DNA of 64,000 nucleotides from CAVZBW01 sp963778465. GTDB taxonomy: Bacteria; Actinomycetota; Acidimicrobiia; Acidimicrobiales; RAAP-2. Below are positions 1 through 7,355 of this stretch, in pieces (the first letter of the stretch is position 1; each line of letters starts with the position of its first letter). The notes under the pieces are model-generated. The model searched no databases. It saw only the letters and a list, made by a program, of their open reading frames with translations, and had not been told where the DNA came from. The DNA is taken from positions 1,364,001 to 1,428,000 of the forward strand of contig CAVZUK010000003.1 in NCBI GenBank assembly GCA_963778465.1, in the 5' to 3' direction. Position numbers and translations under genes: made by a program.

Positions 1-267
1 TACTGGAACCCCAACAACAGCTCCACCTCGTGGCAGATGCCGTTCCCGCCGCACTGGCACATCGGCGGCGTCTTCATCATCGACATCGTCGCCCTGATCA
101 TCGGCGTGGCCATCATGCTGGCGTTCAACGCCGCCCGCCCGGCCTTCTTCCGTGGAGAGGTGCTGAACAGCTCGACCCCGACGCTGGTGCCCGAGCCCGA
201 CTACGTCGGACCCGACCTGCCCGTGTCGCTCGGACCGGGCGGGGTCTCTCCTGCGGGCCACAGCTGA
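1..267 (+). CDS. APC-type amino-acid permease, C-terminal fragment
   Basis: The reading frame is open from base 1, so the 5' part of the gene lies outside the window. The visible 88 residues hold one strongly hydrophobic segment (GGVFIIDIVALIIGVAIMLA) followed by a positively charged turn and a hydrophilic proline-rich tail. This matches the last transmembrane helix and cytoplasmic tail of actinobacterial APC-superfamily permeases, which import amino acids or amines. The family call rests on this tail only, so the substrate cannot be named. The gene converges on the minus-strand DUF3817 gene. Confidence 0.55.
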   Translation, partial: YWNPNNSSTSWQMPFPPHWHIGGVFIIDIVALIIGVAIMLAFNAARPAFFRGEVLNSSTPTLVPEPDYVGPDLPVSLGPGGVSPAGHS

Positions 268-316
268 AGCGAGGCGGGCGAAGGGTCTCGAACGGCGGCC
301 CGCTCGGGTCCGCGTC

Positions 317-334
317 GATCGAGATCGGTCGATC
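317..334. terminator. possible bidirectional hairpin between convergent genes
   Basis: GATCGA (317-322) and TCGATC (329-334) form a perfect 6-bp stem around a 6-base loop, exactly between the convergent permease and DUF3817 genes and touching the DUF3817 stop codon. There is no T-tract, so an intrinsic terminator role is tentative. Confidence 0.3.
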
Positions 335-677
335 AGCTCGACTGGTCGGCGCGCTGCTCCTCGCGGACCCGGCGGGTGGTGCGCCGCTCGACGACGAAGG
401 CGAGGAACGGAACGAAGCCGGCGAACACGGGCGCCACGAGTCTCCGCAGGCGCCAACCCGCGCGATGCCCCAGGTCGTATGACGTGCCGAGATAGATGAT
501 GTAGCAGATGCCGTGCACCACCCCGAGGACCCCGGCGAGCTGTGGCTCGTCCGCCCCGTACTGGAGGGGGACGGCGACGAAGACGAGGATCAGCAAGAGG
601 GTCCCGACGACAAAGGCCATCACCCGGTAGCGGAGCAGCGCCCCCTCCAGGGAGGGCTCGAGGATCGTCCGGCTCAC
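333..677 (-). CDS. DUF3817-family small integral membrane protein
   Basis: The product has 114 residues. The N-terminal segment LLRYRVMAFVVGTLLLILVF forms a first transmembrane helix. It is followed by a helix around LAGVLGVVHGICYIIYL and a third hydrophobic stretch near VAPVFAGFVPFLAFVVE, the pattern of DUF3817 proteins, whose function is unknown. The GTG start at 677 is chosen because homologous sequence begins there and because GTGA overlaps the stop codon of the upstream gene by 4 nt. That overlap indicates an operon with translational coupling to the next gene. Confidence 0.75.
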   Translation of the reverse strand: MSRTILEPSLEGALLRYRVMAFVVGTLLLILVFVAVPLQYGADEPQLAGVLGVVHGICYIIYLGTSYDLGHRAGWRLRRLVAPVFAGFVPFLAFVVERRTTRRVREEQRADQSS

Positions 678-1192
678 CAGCGCTTGCGCTTCCCGCGGGC
701 GTTGAGCTCGGCGAGGTAGCGGTTGTAGGCCTCGAGCCGCTCGGCCTCCTCGAGATCGATGGGATCGAGCGCACCCTGATCCCGAGGTTCGAGCACGTCG
801 AGATCCCCGACCCGCAGCCACTCGTCGGCCTGCCCAGCCGTCTCCGCGGGCACCGGCGAGGCGGTGGCGGAGCCGTTGACGCCCTGCCCCACGGCCGGCC
901 GGGGGGAGGACAACTCGCCCTTCACCTGCTGACGGAACCACCCCGGAGGGAGCACGTCCTTCGGGTCACCCTTGGGAGTGGCACGCTCGGGATGGTGGAT
1001 CAGGTCCCACCATGCGTAGACGGCGACGCCGGCAAAGAGCGGCCATTCGAAGACGTAGGCCCAGCTCAACCCGTTGCCTCCTGTGGCGCGCCGAGCCTGC
1101 CAGTAAGCGAGGGCCAGGCACACACCCGCCACTACCACCACCGCCAGGTGGAGCAGCAGGGCCCGGGTGGACAACCATCGACGGCGCACCAC
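674..1192 (-). CDS. small membrane protein of unknown function, two TM helices
   Basis: The protein has about 172 residues. It has one TM helix near the N-terminus (LLLHLAVVVVAGVCLALAYW), a second at WAYVFEWPLFAGVAVYAWW, and then a hydrophilic tail ending in basic residues. The first helix followed by WQARR recalls SURF1-like proteins, but the rest does not match, so no function is assigned. Coding signal upstream of about 1192 is absent (Arg/Pro-rich shadow sequence), so a GTG at 1192 or 1189 is the likely start. No clear ribosome site is seen. The gene overlaps the DUF3817 gene by 4 nt. Confidence 0.6.
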   Translation of the reverse strand: MVRRRWLSTRALLLHLAVVVVAGVCLALAYWQARRATGGNGLSWAYVFEWPLFAGVAVYAWWDLIHHPERATPKGDPKDVLPPGWFRQQVKGELSSPRPAVGQGVNGSATASPVPAETAGQADEWLRVGDLDVLEPRDQGALDPIDLEEAERLEAYNRYLAELNARGKRKRW

Positions 1193-1259
1193 TATGGAGG
1201 CTAATGCCAGGTGTCCATCCCTCACGGGGCGCCGGCCGATCCGAGGGCTGGCCCGCGGA

Positions 1260-1838
1260 TCAGGGAGCGGTCTTCGTGGCCTCCTCCTGCGCCGCACTGC
1301 CGTTGGTGGTGGGGGCAGGAGGTGCGGGAACCTCCTCGGGCTCACGATCGTGCTTGAACGTGGCCGCCAGGAGCACGGCGCCGTTCGCAACGCCGAGGGC
1401 AGCCGCGCCGAACGCCGCCTTCCAGCCACGGCGCCGATTGCCGATGAGGTGGTCCACCGACCACCGTCCGTTGCCGAGACCTGCGAGGGCGGCCGTCACG
1501 GCGGAGAGCACCACGACGTACTCCCAACCGCCCTTGAACACGAAGAAGCCCTTCTCGCGGTGGTCCGACCGGGCCGCCACGACCATGATCCCGATCACGG
1601 CGGCGTTGGGCAGCGGATTGAACGCGCCGAGGGTGATGGCCACGCCGGAGCTCATCTCGGTCACGGCGGCCATCCGCGCGTGCACGGCCGCGGGCCGGAA
1701 TCCGATCCCGTGGAACCAGCGCTCGGTCCCTTCGAGGCCTCCGCCGCCAAAGGCCTTGTTGTAGCCGTGGGCGAACATCGTCGGCCCCACGGCTAGGCGC
1801 AGTATCAGGGCGGGCAGGCTTGCGTGGTCCTCTTTCAT
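1260..1838 (-). CDS. DoxX-family membrane protein
   Basis: The product has 192 residues with four hydrophobic segments and the DoxX-type start (LILRLAVGPTMFAHGYNKAF), followed by the amphipathic region before helix 2. DoxX proteins are small inner-membrane proteins tied to redox or thiol stress in some bacteria; the exact activity here is unknown. The C-terminus is a hydrophilic tail rich in Pro, Ala and Glu. The ATG at 1838 is preceded by GAGGAAGGAA, a good ribosome site. The gene lies 67 bp upstream of the two small membrane genes and may share their transcript. Confidence 0.8.
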   Translation of the reverse strand: MKEDHASLPALILRLAVGPTMFAHGYNKAFGGGGLEGTERWFHGIGFRPAAVHARMAAVTEMSSGVAITLGAFNPLPNAAVIGIMVVAARSDHREKGFFVFKGGWEYVVVLSAVTAALAGLGNGRWSVDHLIGNRRRGWKAAFGAAALGVANGAVLLAATFKHDREPEEVPAPPAPTTNGSAAQEEATKTAP

Positions 1839-1992
1839 GGGGCGTTCCTTCCTCTTGGGCCTGCTCGGGCCTCCCGGCCCTGCTGGCGCGGCCTACCAGG
1901 TTCGCTCTGGCACGTCGGTCTGATAGGGAGATTCTCGTGAGTCGCGGGCCGACGCGCCAGCGCGCCGGCGTCATCGATCAAGAAATCCCGGA

Positions 1993-3237
1993 TCATTCGG
2001 CGGGAGCACCCGTCACGCCGGCCTCCCTGGCTCGGGCGATGCGCTCCTCGTCCCATCCGAGCACCTCACGAAGGACCTCGTCGTTGTGCTGGCCGAGCGT
2101 CGGTGCCTGGGTCGGATGCGGGAGCTCCCCCTCGGCGAACTTGAGCGGGCTCGGGAGCTGCTCGGCGCCGAGCTCGCTGGCCGGCAGCCAGGGGAGGCGG
2201 GCCTGGAATTGGGGGTCCGAGGCCAGCGTCTGTGGGGTGTTGACCGGGGCGATCGGCGTGTTGACCTTGCCTCCGAAGTCGATCCACTCCTCGGCCGTCC
2301 GGGTGCCGAAGATCTCTCGCAGCTCGCGCTGGAGCTCCCGGTTGCCACGTGCGTGATCGGCGTACTTTGACCCCGGCCAGCGCTCGAAGAGGTCCATCCG
2401 GTCGATGCCCTGGCAGAAGTTGCGCCAAAACGCCTGTTCCGAAGCCATGAACAACACGTAGCGGCCGTCGCTCGCCTCGTAGACCTGGTAGCGGACGCCC
2501 TCCTTCATGCCGGCGGTCCCCGGGGCGCGACGCTCGTAGCCGTCGGACTTGTTGCCGGTGACCTCGCTCTCGGGGCGCTCGTACGCCTTCCAGGTCTCGC
2601 TGCGCAGCCAGTCGACGGCGGCCGCAGCGTCGGACTGGGCGATCTCGAGGTAGCAGCCCTCCCCGGTGGCTCGGGCACGCATGACGCCGGCCATGATCCC
2701 GAGCGCTCCGTAGAGGGGTCCGGCGTTGATACCGATCGAGACGTGCTCGGGCAGGTAGGCAAAGCCGTCCTCGTCCGTCGCGATGTTGACGATCCCCGCC
2801 CACGTGTCGTAGGCGATGCCGTGGCTCGGCATGTCGCGATAGGGCCCGGTCATCCCGTAGCCGGAGATCGTGCAGAAGACGATCCGGGGGTTGACCTCCT
2901 TGAGCTGCGCGAAGCCGACGCCGCGACGCTCGAGCCCGCCGGGACGCATCGCCTCGACGACGGCGTCGGCATCCTTGACCAGCTCCTTGAATGCCTCGAC
3001 GCCCTGCTCGGTGCGCAGGTCGAGCACCAGGCTCCTCTTGCCGCGGTTCACGTGGAGGTGGAGCAGCGAGACGCCCTCGACGATCGGCCAGGTCATCTCC
3101 CGGCCGTAGTCACCCGAAGGGGACTCGACCTTGATGACCTCGGCCCCGAGGTCGACGAGGGGCCCGGTGATGGCGGCGGGCCCGAGCTGCGAGCACTCGA
3201 TGATCCGGAGGCCCTGCAGCGGTGCAAACGTGGTCAT
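1993..3237 (-). CDS. class III (CaiB/BaiF) CoA-transferase
   Basis: The product has 414 residues, the usual family length. The N-terminus has the CoA-binding Rossmann-like start (LQGLRIIECSQLGPAAITGP), NRGKRSLVLDL at 64-74, and GYGMTGPYRD followed by HGIAYDTWAG with Asp144 in the position of the catalytic aspartate. Family III enzymes move CoA between carboxylic acids through mixed anhydrides and covalent CoA intermediates in the cytosol. The substrate is not predictable. The ATG at 3237 is supported by GAGGAAGGAG just upstream, and the longer in-frame extension looks non-coding. The gene seems monocistronic, with a perfect palindrome about 150 bp upstream. Confidence 0.88.
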   Translation of the reverse strand: MTTFAPLQGLRIIECSQLGPAAITGPLVDLGAEVIKVESPSGDYGREMTWPIVEGVSLLHLHVNRGKRSLVLDLRTEQGVEAFKELVKDADAVVEAMRPGGLERRGVGFAQLKEVNPRIVFCTISGYGMTGPYRDMPSHGIAYDTWAGIVNIATDEDGFAYLPEHVSIGINAGPLYGALGIMAGVMRARATGEGCYLEIAQSDAAAAVDWLRSETWKAYERPESEVTGNKSDGYERRAPGTAGMKEGVRYQVYEASDGRYVLFMASEQAFWRNFCQGIDRMDLFERWPGSKYADHARGNRELQRELREIFGTRTAEEWIDFGGKVNTPIAPVNTPQTLASDPQFQARLPWLPASELGAEQLPSPLKFAEGELPHPTQAPTLGQHNDEVLREVLGWDEERIARAREAGVTGAPAE

Positions 3238-3387
3238 ACGGTCTCCTTCCTCGAACGGACTCATCGTAGGTGACGCCGCGTCAGGTACGACAGAGCAGCT
3301 GATGACCTGCGGTCCCTGGTCAGGGCGATATCGGAGTTGGTGTCGGCTGGCTCTGTCGACGGTCTGTCGACCAACCTCGTCATCCGT

Positions 3388-3399
3388 GTACTCGAGTAC
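3388..3399. promoter_or_regulatory. 12-bp perfect palindrome, candidate operator
   Basis: GTACTCGAGTAC is fully self-complementary. It lies in the 232-bp region between the CoA-transferase start (3237, minus) and the PH-like gene (from 3470, plus). No -10/-35 pair could be placed next to it with confidence. Confidence 0.3.
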
Positions 3400-3469
3400 T
3401 GAGAGCTGCCCTGCCTGCTCGGCAGCACCCGGCACGTCGGTTGAGGACAGGAACAACCCGGACCGCCGC

Positions 3470-4105
3470 ATGATGCTCGAACTGCCGACTACGAGCGCTA
3501 GTGAGTTTGAGGGCACCGTACGCCAGCGTGGCGTCAAGGTTCTCCATGTTCTTGGTGACGATGAAGCGATGGAAGGCGACAACGATGCAGGAGCCACCTC
3601 GCAGATTCCACATGAGAAAACACTCCGCTTACTCCGTGCTCACGTCCAATCCGGTGAGGAACCGCTCTTTTACATCAATGGAGCGTTGAGTCAGACCATC
3701 GCCTGTTTTGCTGATCGGTGCCTTGTGGTGAAACCAGGCTTCATGGCTGGCGCAACCTTCGGAGGCATGGTGACCACCTTCGACTATCGCGAGTTCACGG
3801 GCGTTCAGATCCAAACCAAACTCAGCACTGGACATATCGAAATCCTGACTTCGAGCTTCCAAGCGAACAAGAGCAAGAGCTATTGGTCGAAGGGCAAAGA
3901 TGACGACCCAAACAAGCTGCCTAACTGCATCAGCGACGCACCCGGCGGGCTACGCCAAGCGGCGTACGACCCCGAAGCCCCTCCGGGCTGGCTACTACGC
4001 CCGCCACCCGGTGGGCACCACGACCTCGGCCGTCACCCGGCGAGCGCTCGGCTACGGCAGGCGCAAGCGCCGCTGACGAGGAACTATCTGGGGGAACACC
4101 CTTGA
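3470..4105 (+). CDS. hypothetical PH-like domain protein, apparently truncated
   Basis: The stretch from about residue 50 to 145 has the rhythm of a bacterial PH-like fold found in actinobacterial SHOCT proteins: a strand with FADRCLVVKPGFM, a Gly-rich turn, TFDYREFTGV, then HIEILTSSFQ and YWSKGKDDDPN. In such proteins an 'LSN-LP' motif and a C-terminal SHOCT hairpin follow. Here LPNCISDA runs straight into a Pro/Arg-rich tail with no SHOCT, so the end looks replaced or frameshifted. The GC content is clearly below that of the neighbours. The start is uncertain: ATG at 3470, 3473 or 3569, none with a strong ribosome site. The role is unknown. Confidence 0.4.
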   Translation: MMLELPTTSASEFEGTVRQRGVKVLHVLGDDEAMEGDNDAGATSQIPHEKTLRLLRAHVQSGEEPLFYINGALSQTIACFADRCLVVKPGFMAGATFGGMVTTFDYREFTGVQIQTKLSTGHIEILTSSFQANKSKSYWSKGKDDDPNKLPNCISDAPGGLRQAAYDPEAPPGWLLRPPPGGHHDLGRHPASARLRQAQAPLTRNYLGEHP

Positions 4106-4168
4106 ACGTCACGGCCGCGCGGTTGCTGTAGGTTGGCTCAGCCAAGAGCTCAAAGAAGAGGGGTGACG

Positions 4169-4618
4169 GTGGGAAGGACCAAGCAAGCCCTTACTGCGGT
4201 GGTAATGACGGGTGTACTGCTCGGGCTTGGGGGGGCGGTGAGCGGCGGGGCGCCGTTGGGCGCGCCAGGTGAACAGCCGTTTCACATGACACTCGAGGGC
4301 TCACTTCCAGCGGGCACCAGTACAGGCCGGTTCGCCTCATGTGGTGATGAGTACGTCGAGAGGGGCGCTAACCAGACCGTTCCGCACATCGACTTCGTCG
4401 CGTATCCGACCGTCAAGCTGTTTCCCATCGTCGCGGTGGGTACCGCCCCCTTTGTGTTCGCCTCGCGGGCGGTGACATCCATGAGCCTCACGATTAACAA
4501 CTTGGAGACCGACCGAAGCCTCACGATGAACAACTTGGAGACCGACCGAACCCAATTGTGGAAGGTGACCTGGTATTGCACGCCCGACAAGGGCAAGGCA
4601 TGGCTCGTCTTCGGGTGA
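4169..4618 (+). CDS. small secreted protein with internal tandem duplication
   Basis: The product has 149 residues and is not recognised. It starts with a clear Sec signal peptide (basic GRTKQ, hydrophobic ALTAVVMTGVLLGLGGAV, then Ala/Gly-rich), so it is probably exported. GTG 4169 is chosen because GAGGGG lies 6 nt upstream; the in-frame GTG at 4163 abuts that site. The mature part contains two cysteines (SCGDE and WYCTP) that could pair. The segment SLTINNLETDR/SLTMNNLETDR is an 11-residue unit present twice, produced by a 33-bp DNA duplication. Confidence 0.55.
   Translation: MGRTKQALTAVVMTGVLLGLGGAVSGGAPLGAPGEQPFHMTLEGSLPAGTSTGRFASCGDEYVERGANQTVPHIDFVAYPTVKLFPIVAVGTAPFVFASRAVTSMSLTINNLETDRSLTMNNLETDRTQLWKVTWYCTPDKGKAWLVFG
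4484..4549 (+). repeat. 33-bp tandem duplication inside the secreted-protein gene
   Basis: Two adjacent 33-bp copies (4484-4516 and 4517-4549) differ at a single base (ATT/ATG codon). They keep the frame and add one 11-residue unit to the product. The near identity suggests a recent event or ongoing slippage. Confidence 0.85.
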
Positions 4619-4634
4619 CCGCAAACTGACGAAC

Positions 4635-4844
4635 GTGACTGAGCCGCTGCGGTCCTTCTTCGTTGAGCCTGGCCGGTGCTTCCGCATGGTCCGGGACCCG
4701 GTACCCGAGCGCCGAGGGCACACAATGCACTGCCCGGAGCCCGTGGTGGCACGCGGCCGGTTTCGGTCCGAGGCAAGGAAGGTCTACAGGGTGGACGCCA
4801 GCGCCGGGCACGCCGGCGAGCTCGGGCAGTCGAGGCGGATCTGA
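4635..4844 (+). CDS. small hypothetical protein (69 aa)
   Basis: The frame begins with GTG at 4635 and encodes 69 residues with a dense pattern of conserved-looking residues (FFVEPGRCFRMV, HCPEPVVARGRF, KVYRVDASAGHAGEL). It carries Cys and His residues that could bind a metal, but no family is recognised. It ends 7 nt before the GTG of the next small gene, so the two are probably co-transcribed. No signal peptide or membrane segment is present. The codon pattern looks genuine, unlike the overlapping frames. Confidence 0.5.
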   Translation: MTEPLRSFFVEPGRCFRMVRDPVPERRGHTMHCPEPVVARGRFRSEARKVYRVDASAGHAGELGQSRRI

Positions 4845-4851
4845 GGTCCAG

Positions 4852-5008
4852 GTGCCCCTGACGCCTTGTGCCTACTGCGGCGACTTGGTCGAGCATCCGA
4901 AGACCGATCGCGTGCGCTACTCGTCGGACGGCGATAAGCAGCGGGCCATGATCGTCAACGGCGTGGTCGTTCCACGAGTGCGGAGACTTCAGCGGCAACG
5001 GGACGTGA
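4852..5008 (+). pseudogene. small zinc-ribbon-like protein with a one-base frameshift
   Basis: From GTG 4852 the frame reads a treble-clef-like start (CAYCGDLVEHPKTDRVRY) and continues to AMIVNGVVV. It then loses sense (PRVRRLQRQRD). Removing one C of the CC at 4972-4973 restores VVVHECGDFSG and a stop at 5006-5008, which would give a compact 51-residue protein with a C-x2-C and H-x-C metal site. The gene is therefore either broken by a single inserted base or affected by a sequence error. GAGGT at 4843-4847 is a reasonable ribosome site. It follows the 69-residue gene directly. Confidence 0.45.
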
Positions 5009-5100
5009 CGCCTACGCGAAATCCGTTGCGTATCGACTGCTGATATGACAGGTTTGCCGAAGCTTCGACTTTCACCTCCACCACGAAAGTGACGGCAATC

Positions 5101-5331
5101 ATGCAAAGGCGCTCCGCGCTCAAGAAGTTGACCGTGGTAGCGGGCCTCGCCGGGGTTCTTTCGTTGGTCCCCTTGGCGGCTACCGCCCAAGCTGCGCCGG
5201 CCAATCCCGCAACTGCGCGTCCGGTTGTTCGCGCAGCCCTCGTGCCTTTTGAGCCGGAGAGCGCCGCTCAGGTTCAGACGGACGAGGAGGCCTTGGCACA
5301 AGCGCGTGTCGCTGTGCAGGTTCGTAAATAA
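5101..5331 (+). CDS. small secreted protein of unknown function
   Basis: The product has 76 residues. It begins with MQRRSALKKL followed by a hydrophobic core (VVAGLAGVLSLVPLAATA) and an A-Q-A cleavage region, so it is exported. The double arginine is Tat-like but lacks the full S-R-R-x-F-L-K motif. The mature part is only about 40 residues and acidic or Ala-rich, which may mean the gene is truncated. GTG 5089 is an alternative start 4 codons upstream. No ribosome site is convincing. It abuts the integrase remnant on the other strand. Confidence 0.4.
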   Translation: MQRRSALKKLTVVAGLAGVLSLVPLAATAQAAPANPATARPVVRAALVPFEPESAAQVQTDEEALAQARVAVQVRK

Positions 5332-5359
5332 GCACTTCGCAGAACTGCGGAAAGCTATC

Positions 5360-5850
5360 TCATGGGGCGCCCAGCTCGTCGGCCAACAACGAGCCCGAGT
5401 CTTCGTAGGCCGAACCTGCGGCCAGCCGTTCGGTAGCCCCGCGCAGCGTGTGCCCGCAGCGTGGCCACGAGGACTGGGTCCAGCGGGAGATGGTGCGAGA
5501 CCCTGCCGTCGTCTTCGGTGGACCCTCGACTACCCCCGTGCGAGGGACAGGAGACCGGATGCGGAGGATCTTGAGCATTCCGCCGTCACGATCGATGTCG
5601 CTCCACTGGCGTCCGCAGACTTCGCCCCGACGTAGCCCGCGAAGCGGAGGCAGATGCCAGGCCACGAGAGCCGCCGGGTCTTCGTCGCGTTCAAGAAGCT
5701 GCGAGCCTCACCCTCGGATCGCGATCGCATCTCCTTGCGCTCCACTCGGGGTCGACGGACTCGGGCGAGGAGATTGTGGCCGACGATGCCGTTTTTCACC
5801 GCCGAGGCGCAGGCGAACTTGAGACAGCTCACGGCGAGTTGAGCTCTACG
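5360..5850 (-). pseudogene. tyrosine recombinase (phage-type integrase) remnant
   Basis: Pieces of an integrase can be read in different minus-strand frames. From about 5850 there is a core-binding segment (LKFACASAVKNGIVGHNLLA, then RPRVERKEMR). It is followed, after a frame change near 5650, by the catalytic box I region GLRRGEVCGRQWSDID and VEGPPKTTAGSRTIS. A second change near 5480 is needed to read LDPVLVATLRAHAARG, and a third near 5430 for ERLAAGSAYEDSG and DELGAP. The sequence stops there, before the H-x-x-R box and the catalytic tyrosine. At least three frame breaks plus the missing C-terminus make it inactive. It marks an old integration event in this patch. Confidence 0.7.
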
Positions 5851-5905
5851 AGCCCCCCGCCCTGGTTCTGGGTGAGGCATTCGCTTCAAAGGTAGGAAGG
5901 CTTGG

Positions 5906-6028
5906 TCACCACCGATAGAAGTGATGCCTTCCAGCACCTTCTCCGCGGCCCACGGCGAACCCGATCAGCCAGAGGATCAAGAGCACTGCCGCGGCAATCC
6001 ATAGGCCGAATGGGCTCTTCGAACCCAT
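5906..6028 (-). CDS. tiny one-TM membrane protein (40 aa)
   Basis: ATG 6028 opens a 40-residue frame: MGSKSPFGLW, a single helix (IAAAVLLILWLIGFAVG), and a short Gly/Arg/His tail ending FYRW. The helix resembles the first helix of small hydrophobic 'lmo0937-like' proteins that often sit beside stress genes such as csbD. AAGGGA lies 4-5 nt upstream of the start. The 3' end is just upstream of the integrase remnant. It is too short for firm assignment. Confidence 0.45.
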   Translation of the reverse strand: MGSKSPFGLWIAAAVLLILWLIGFAVGRGEGAGRHHFYRW

Positions 6029-6057
6029 GACTTCCCTTGGCTGCTGTCTTTCAAACC

Positions 6058-6429
6058 TCAGTGCGCCGCGCCGGAAAGGGGGGCAGGAAGTCGCCCGTTC
6101 GCGGCGTCAGCTTCCGTTCGACCCGTTGGCACGTCGGGGATGGACGTCGGATCGAGCCTGCACCATTCGACGCCCGCGATGCTGGCCTCAAGTCTTCCGT
6201 CCGAGTCGCCGCTCGCGAAATGGTCATCTTCGTCCCATGCGCTGACCGTCCACCGAGCCGAGCCGGCCTGAGGGCCACAGTCCTCGATCTGTATCGTGAT
6301 GTCCGCGACCGTGCCGTCCGTTCGCGCTCGAAACCCCTTAAACCAGGCGATATGTGCAAGTTCCCTGCAACCTGACTGCTCTCTCAGTCGGTCAAGTACT
6401 GCCGGGATGTCATCTTGATGCAAATCCAC
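6058..6429 (-). CDS. hypothetical protein (123 aa)
   Basis: Not recognised. The start is GTG 6429, supported by GGGAGGAACC about 6 nt upstream. The protein looks like a soluble alpha/beta domain (HIAWFKGFRARTDGTVADIT, IQIEDCGPQ, WTVSAWDEDDHF) with a Pro-rich tail and no signal or TM segment. It is the second member of a run of small minus-strand genes at 5.9-8.3 kb. The 120-bp spacing to the next gene upstream suggests its own promoter. Confidence 0.55.
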   Translation of the reverse strand: MDLHQDDIPAVLDRLREQSGCRELAHIAWFKGFRARTDGTVADITIQIEDCGPQAGSARWTVSAWDEDDHFASGDSDGRLEASIAGVEWCRLDPTSIPDVPTGRTEADAANGRLPAPLSGAAH

Positions 6430-6553
6430 GCTGGTTCCTCCCAGTTCGACGCAATGTCAACGGATCGCCCACCCCTCCTCAATGGAGGCCGTCGGTCTGT
6501 CCTTCCGGGCTAGTGCCGGTGAAAGCGTTGCTGAGCCAAGGGGTCAGGTCCAG

Positions 6554-6742
6554 TCAATCGATCGACCGGGGTGGTCCGGTCAACGACCGACGACTGAAGG
6601 AGGCCACGACCTCTTTCGCCGTTTCAAGGTCCGTCTCGAGATAGCGGAAGAGCGTGATCTGGTCACCGTCATCGTCGAAGTCATCCGCTTCCAAGCAGAG
6701 GCTCGTCCTATCTTCGGAGTAGTCGAGGCGAAATCGAGGCAT
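6554..6742 (-). CDS. small acidic hypothetical protein (62 aa)
   Basis: Not recognised. ATG 6742 is preceded by GGAGAGTG. The product starts MPRFRLDYSEDRTSLCLEAD, is rich in Asp and Glu (DDFDDDGDQ), and ends with a helix ETAKEVVASFSRR. The in-frame upstream extension is Arg-rich shadow sequence and is rejected. It may be a small regulatory or structural protein of the same stress-type group as csbD. Confidence 0.45.
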   Translation of the reverse strand: MPRFRLDYSEDRTSLCLEADDFDDDGDQITLFRYLETDLETAKEVVASFSRRSLTGPPRSID

Positions 6743-6948
6743 GGAGTTCACTCTCCGATTCGGGACTGAGCAATCGAATTGCTGAGCTGCGTCGGCTCTG
6801 GCGATACGCAGCCTCTCGCGAGCTGTTCCCGACCCGGAAGGTGATCGATTCCCAGCCGACCATCGACACGGGCAATGCGCCCGGGTGTCCAGCTCTCCGC
6901 GCTCCCCGCACCCAACCTTTCGCAACGGAAGGGGAGTCCTTCGCGCGC

Positions 6949-7125
6949 TCAACTCTGATCAAGAGCGTCCTTGACGTTCTCACCCGCTTGCTTAAGGTTT
7001 CCCGCAACCTTGTCGCTCTTTCCCTCCGCTTGGAGCGACCTGTCGTTCGTCGCCTCGCCGGCCTTGTCCTTAACCTCGCCCTCGACCACTTGAGCCTTGT
7101 CCTTGGCCTTCTTGAACAATCCCAT
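6949..7125 (-). CDS. CsbD-family stress protein
   Basis: The 58-residue product has the CsbD layout: MGLFKKAKDKAQVVEGEVKD, then KAGEATNDRSLQAEGKSDKVAG and a K-Q-A-G-E-N-V-K end. It is highly charged and predicted to be helical. CsbD proteins are induced by general stress in many bacteria, but their activity is unknown. ATG 7125 has GGAGGAAAG upstream; the 25-residue in-frame extension is discarded. Its neighbours (small TM proteins, PRC-barrel) are typical companions. Confidence 0.85.
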   Translation of the reverse strand: MGLFKKAKDKAQVVEGEVKDKAGEATNDRSLQAEGKSDKVAGNLKQAGENVKDALDQS

Positions 7126-7355
7126 CGTCTTTCCTCCATTGTCTTTGATCGAATAAAGTCTCAGGAACTTGCCGGGATCCGGCATATTCCTCTCAGGCAC
7201 TGCAGATTTCGGTTCCGAGAGAATCGCTCTCGCCGACTTCTGCCCGATTCCGGTACTGGCGAAGCGCTCTGGCTATCTCACGCAGGTCTCAACGAGGCTT
7301 CCTGCTGCAGAGATACGCTCGCCAGTAGCAAGAGCCGACGGGCAGCTGCCACTTC

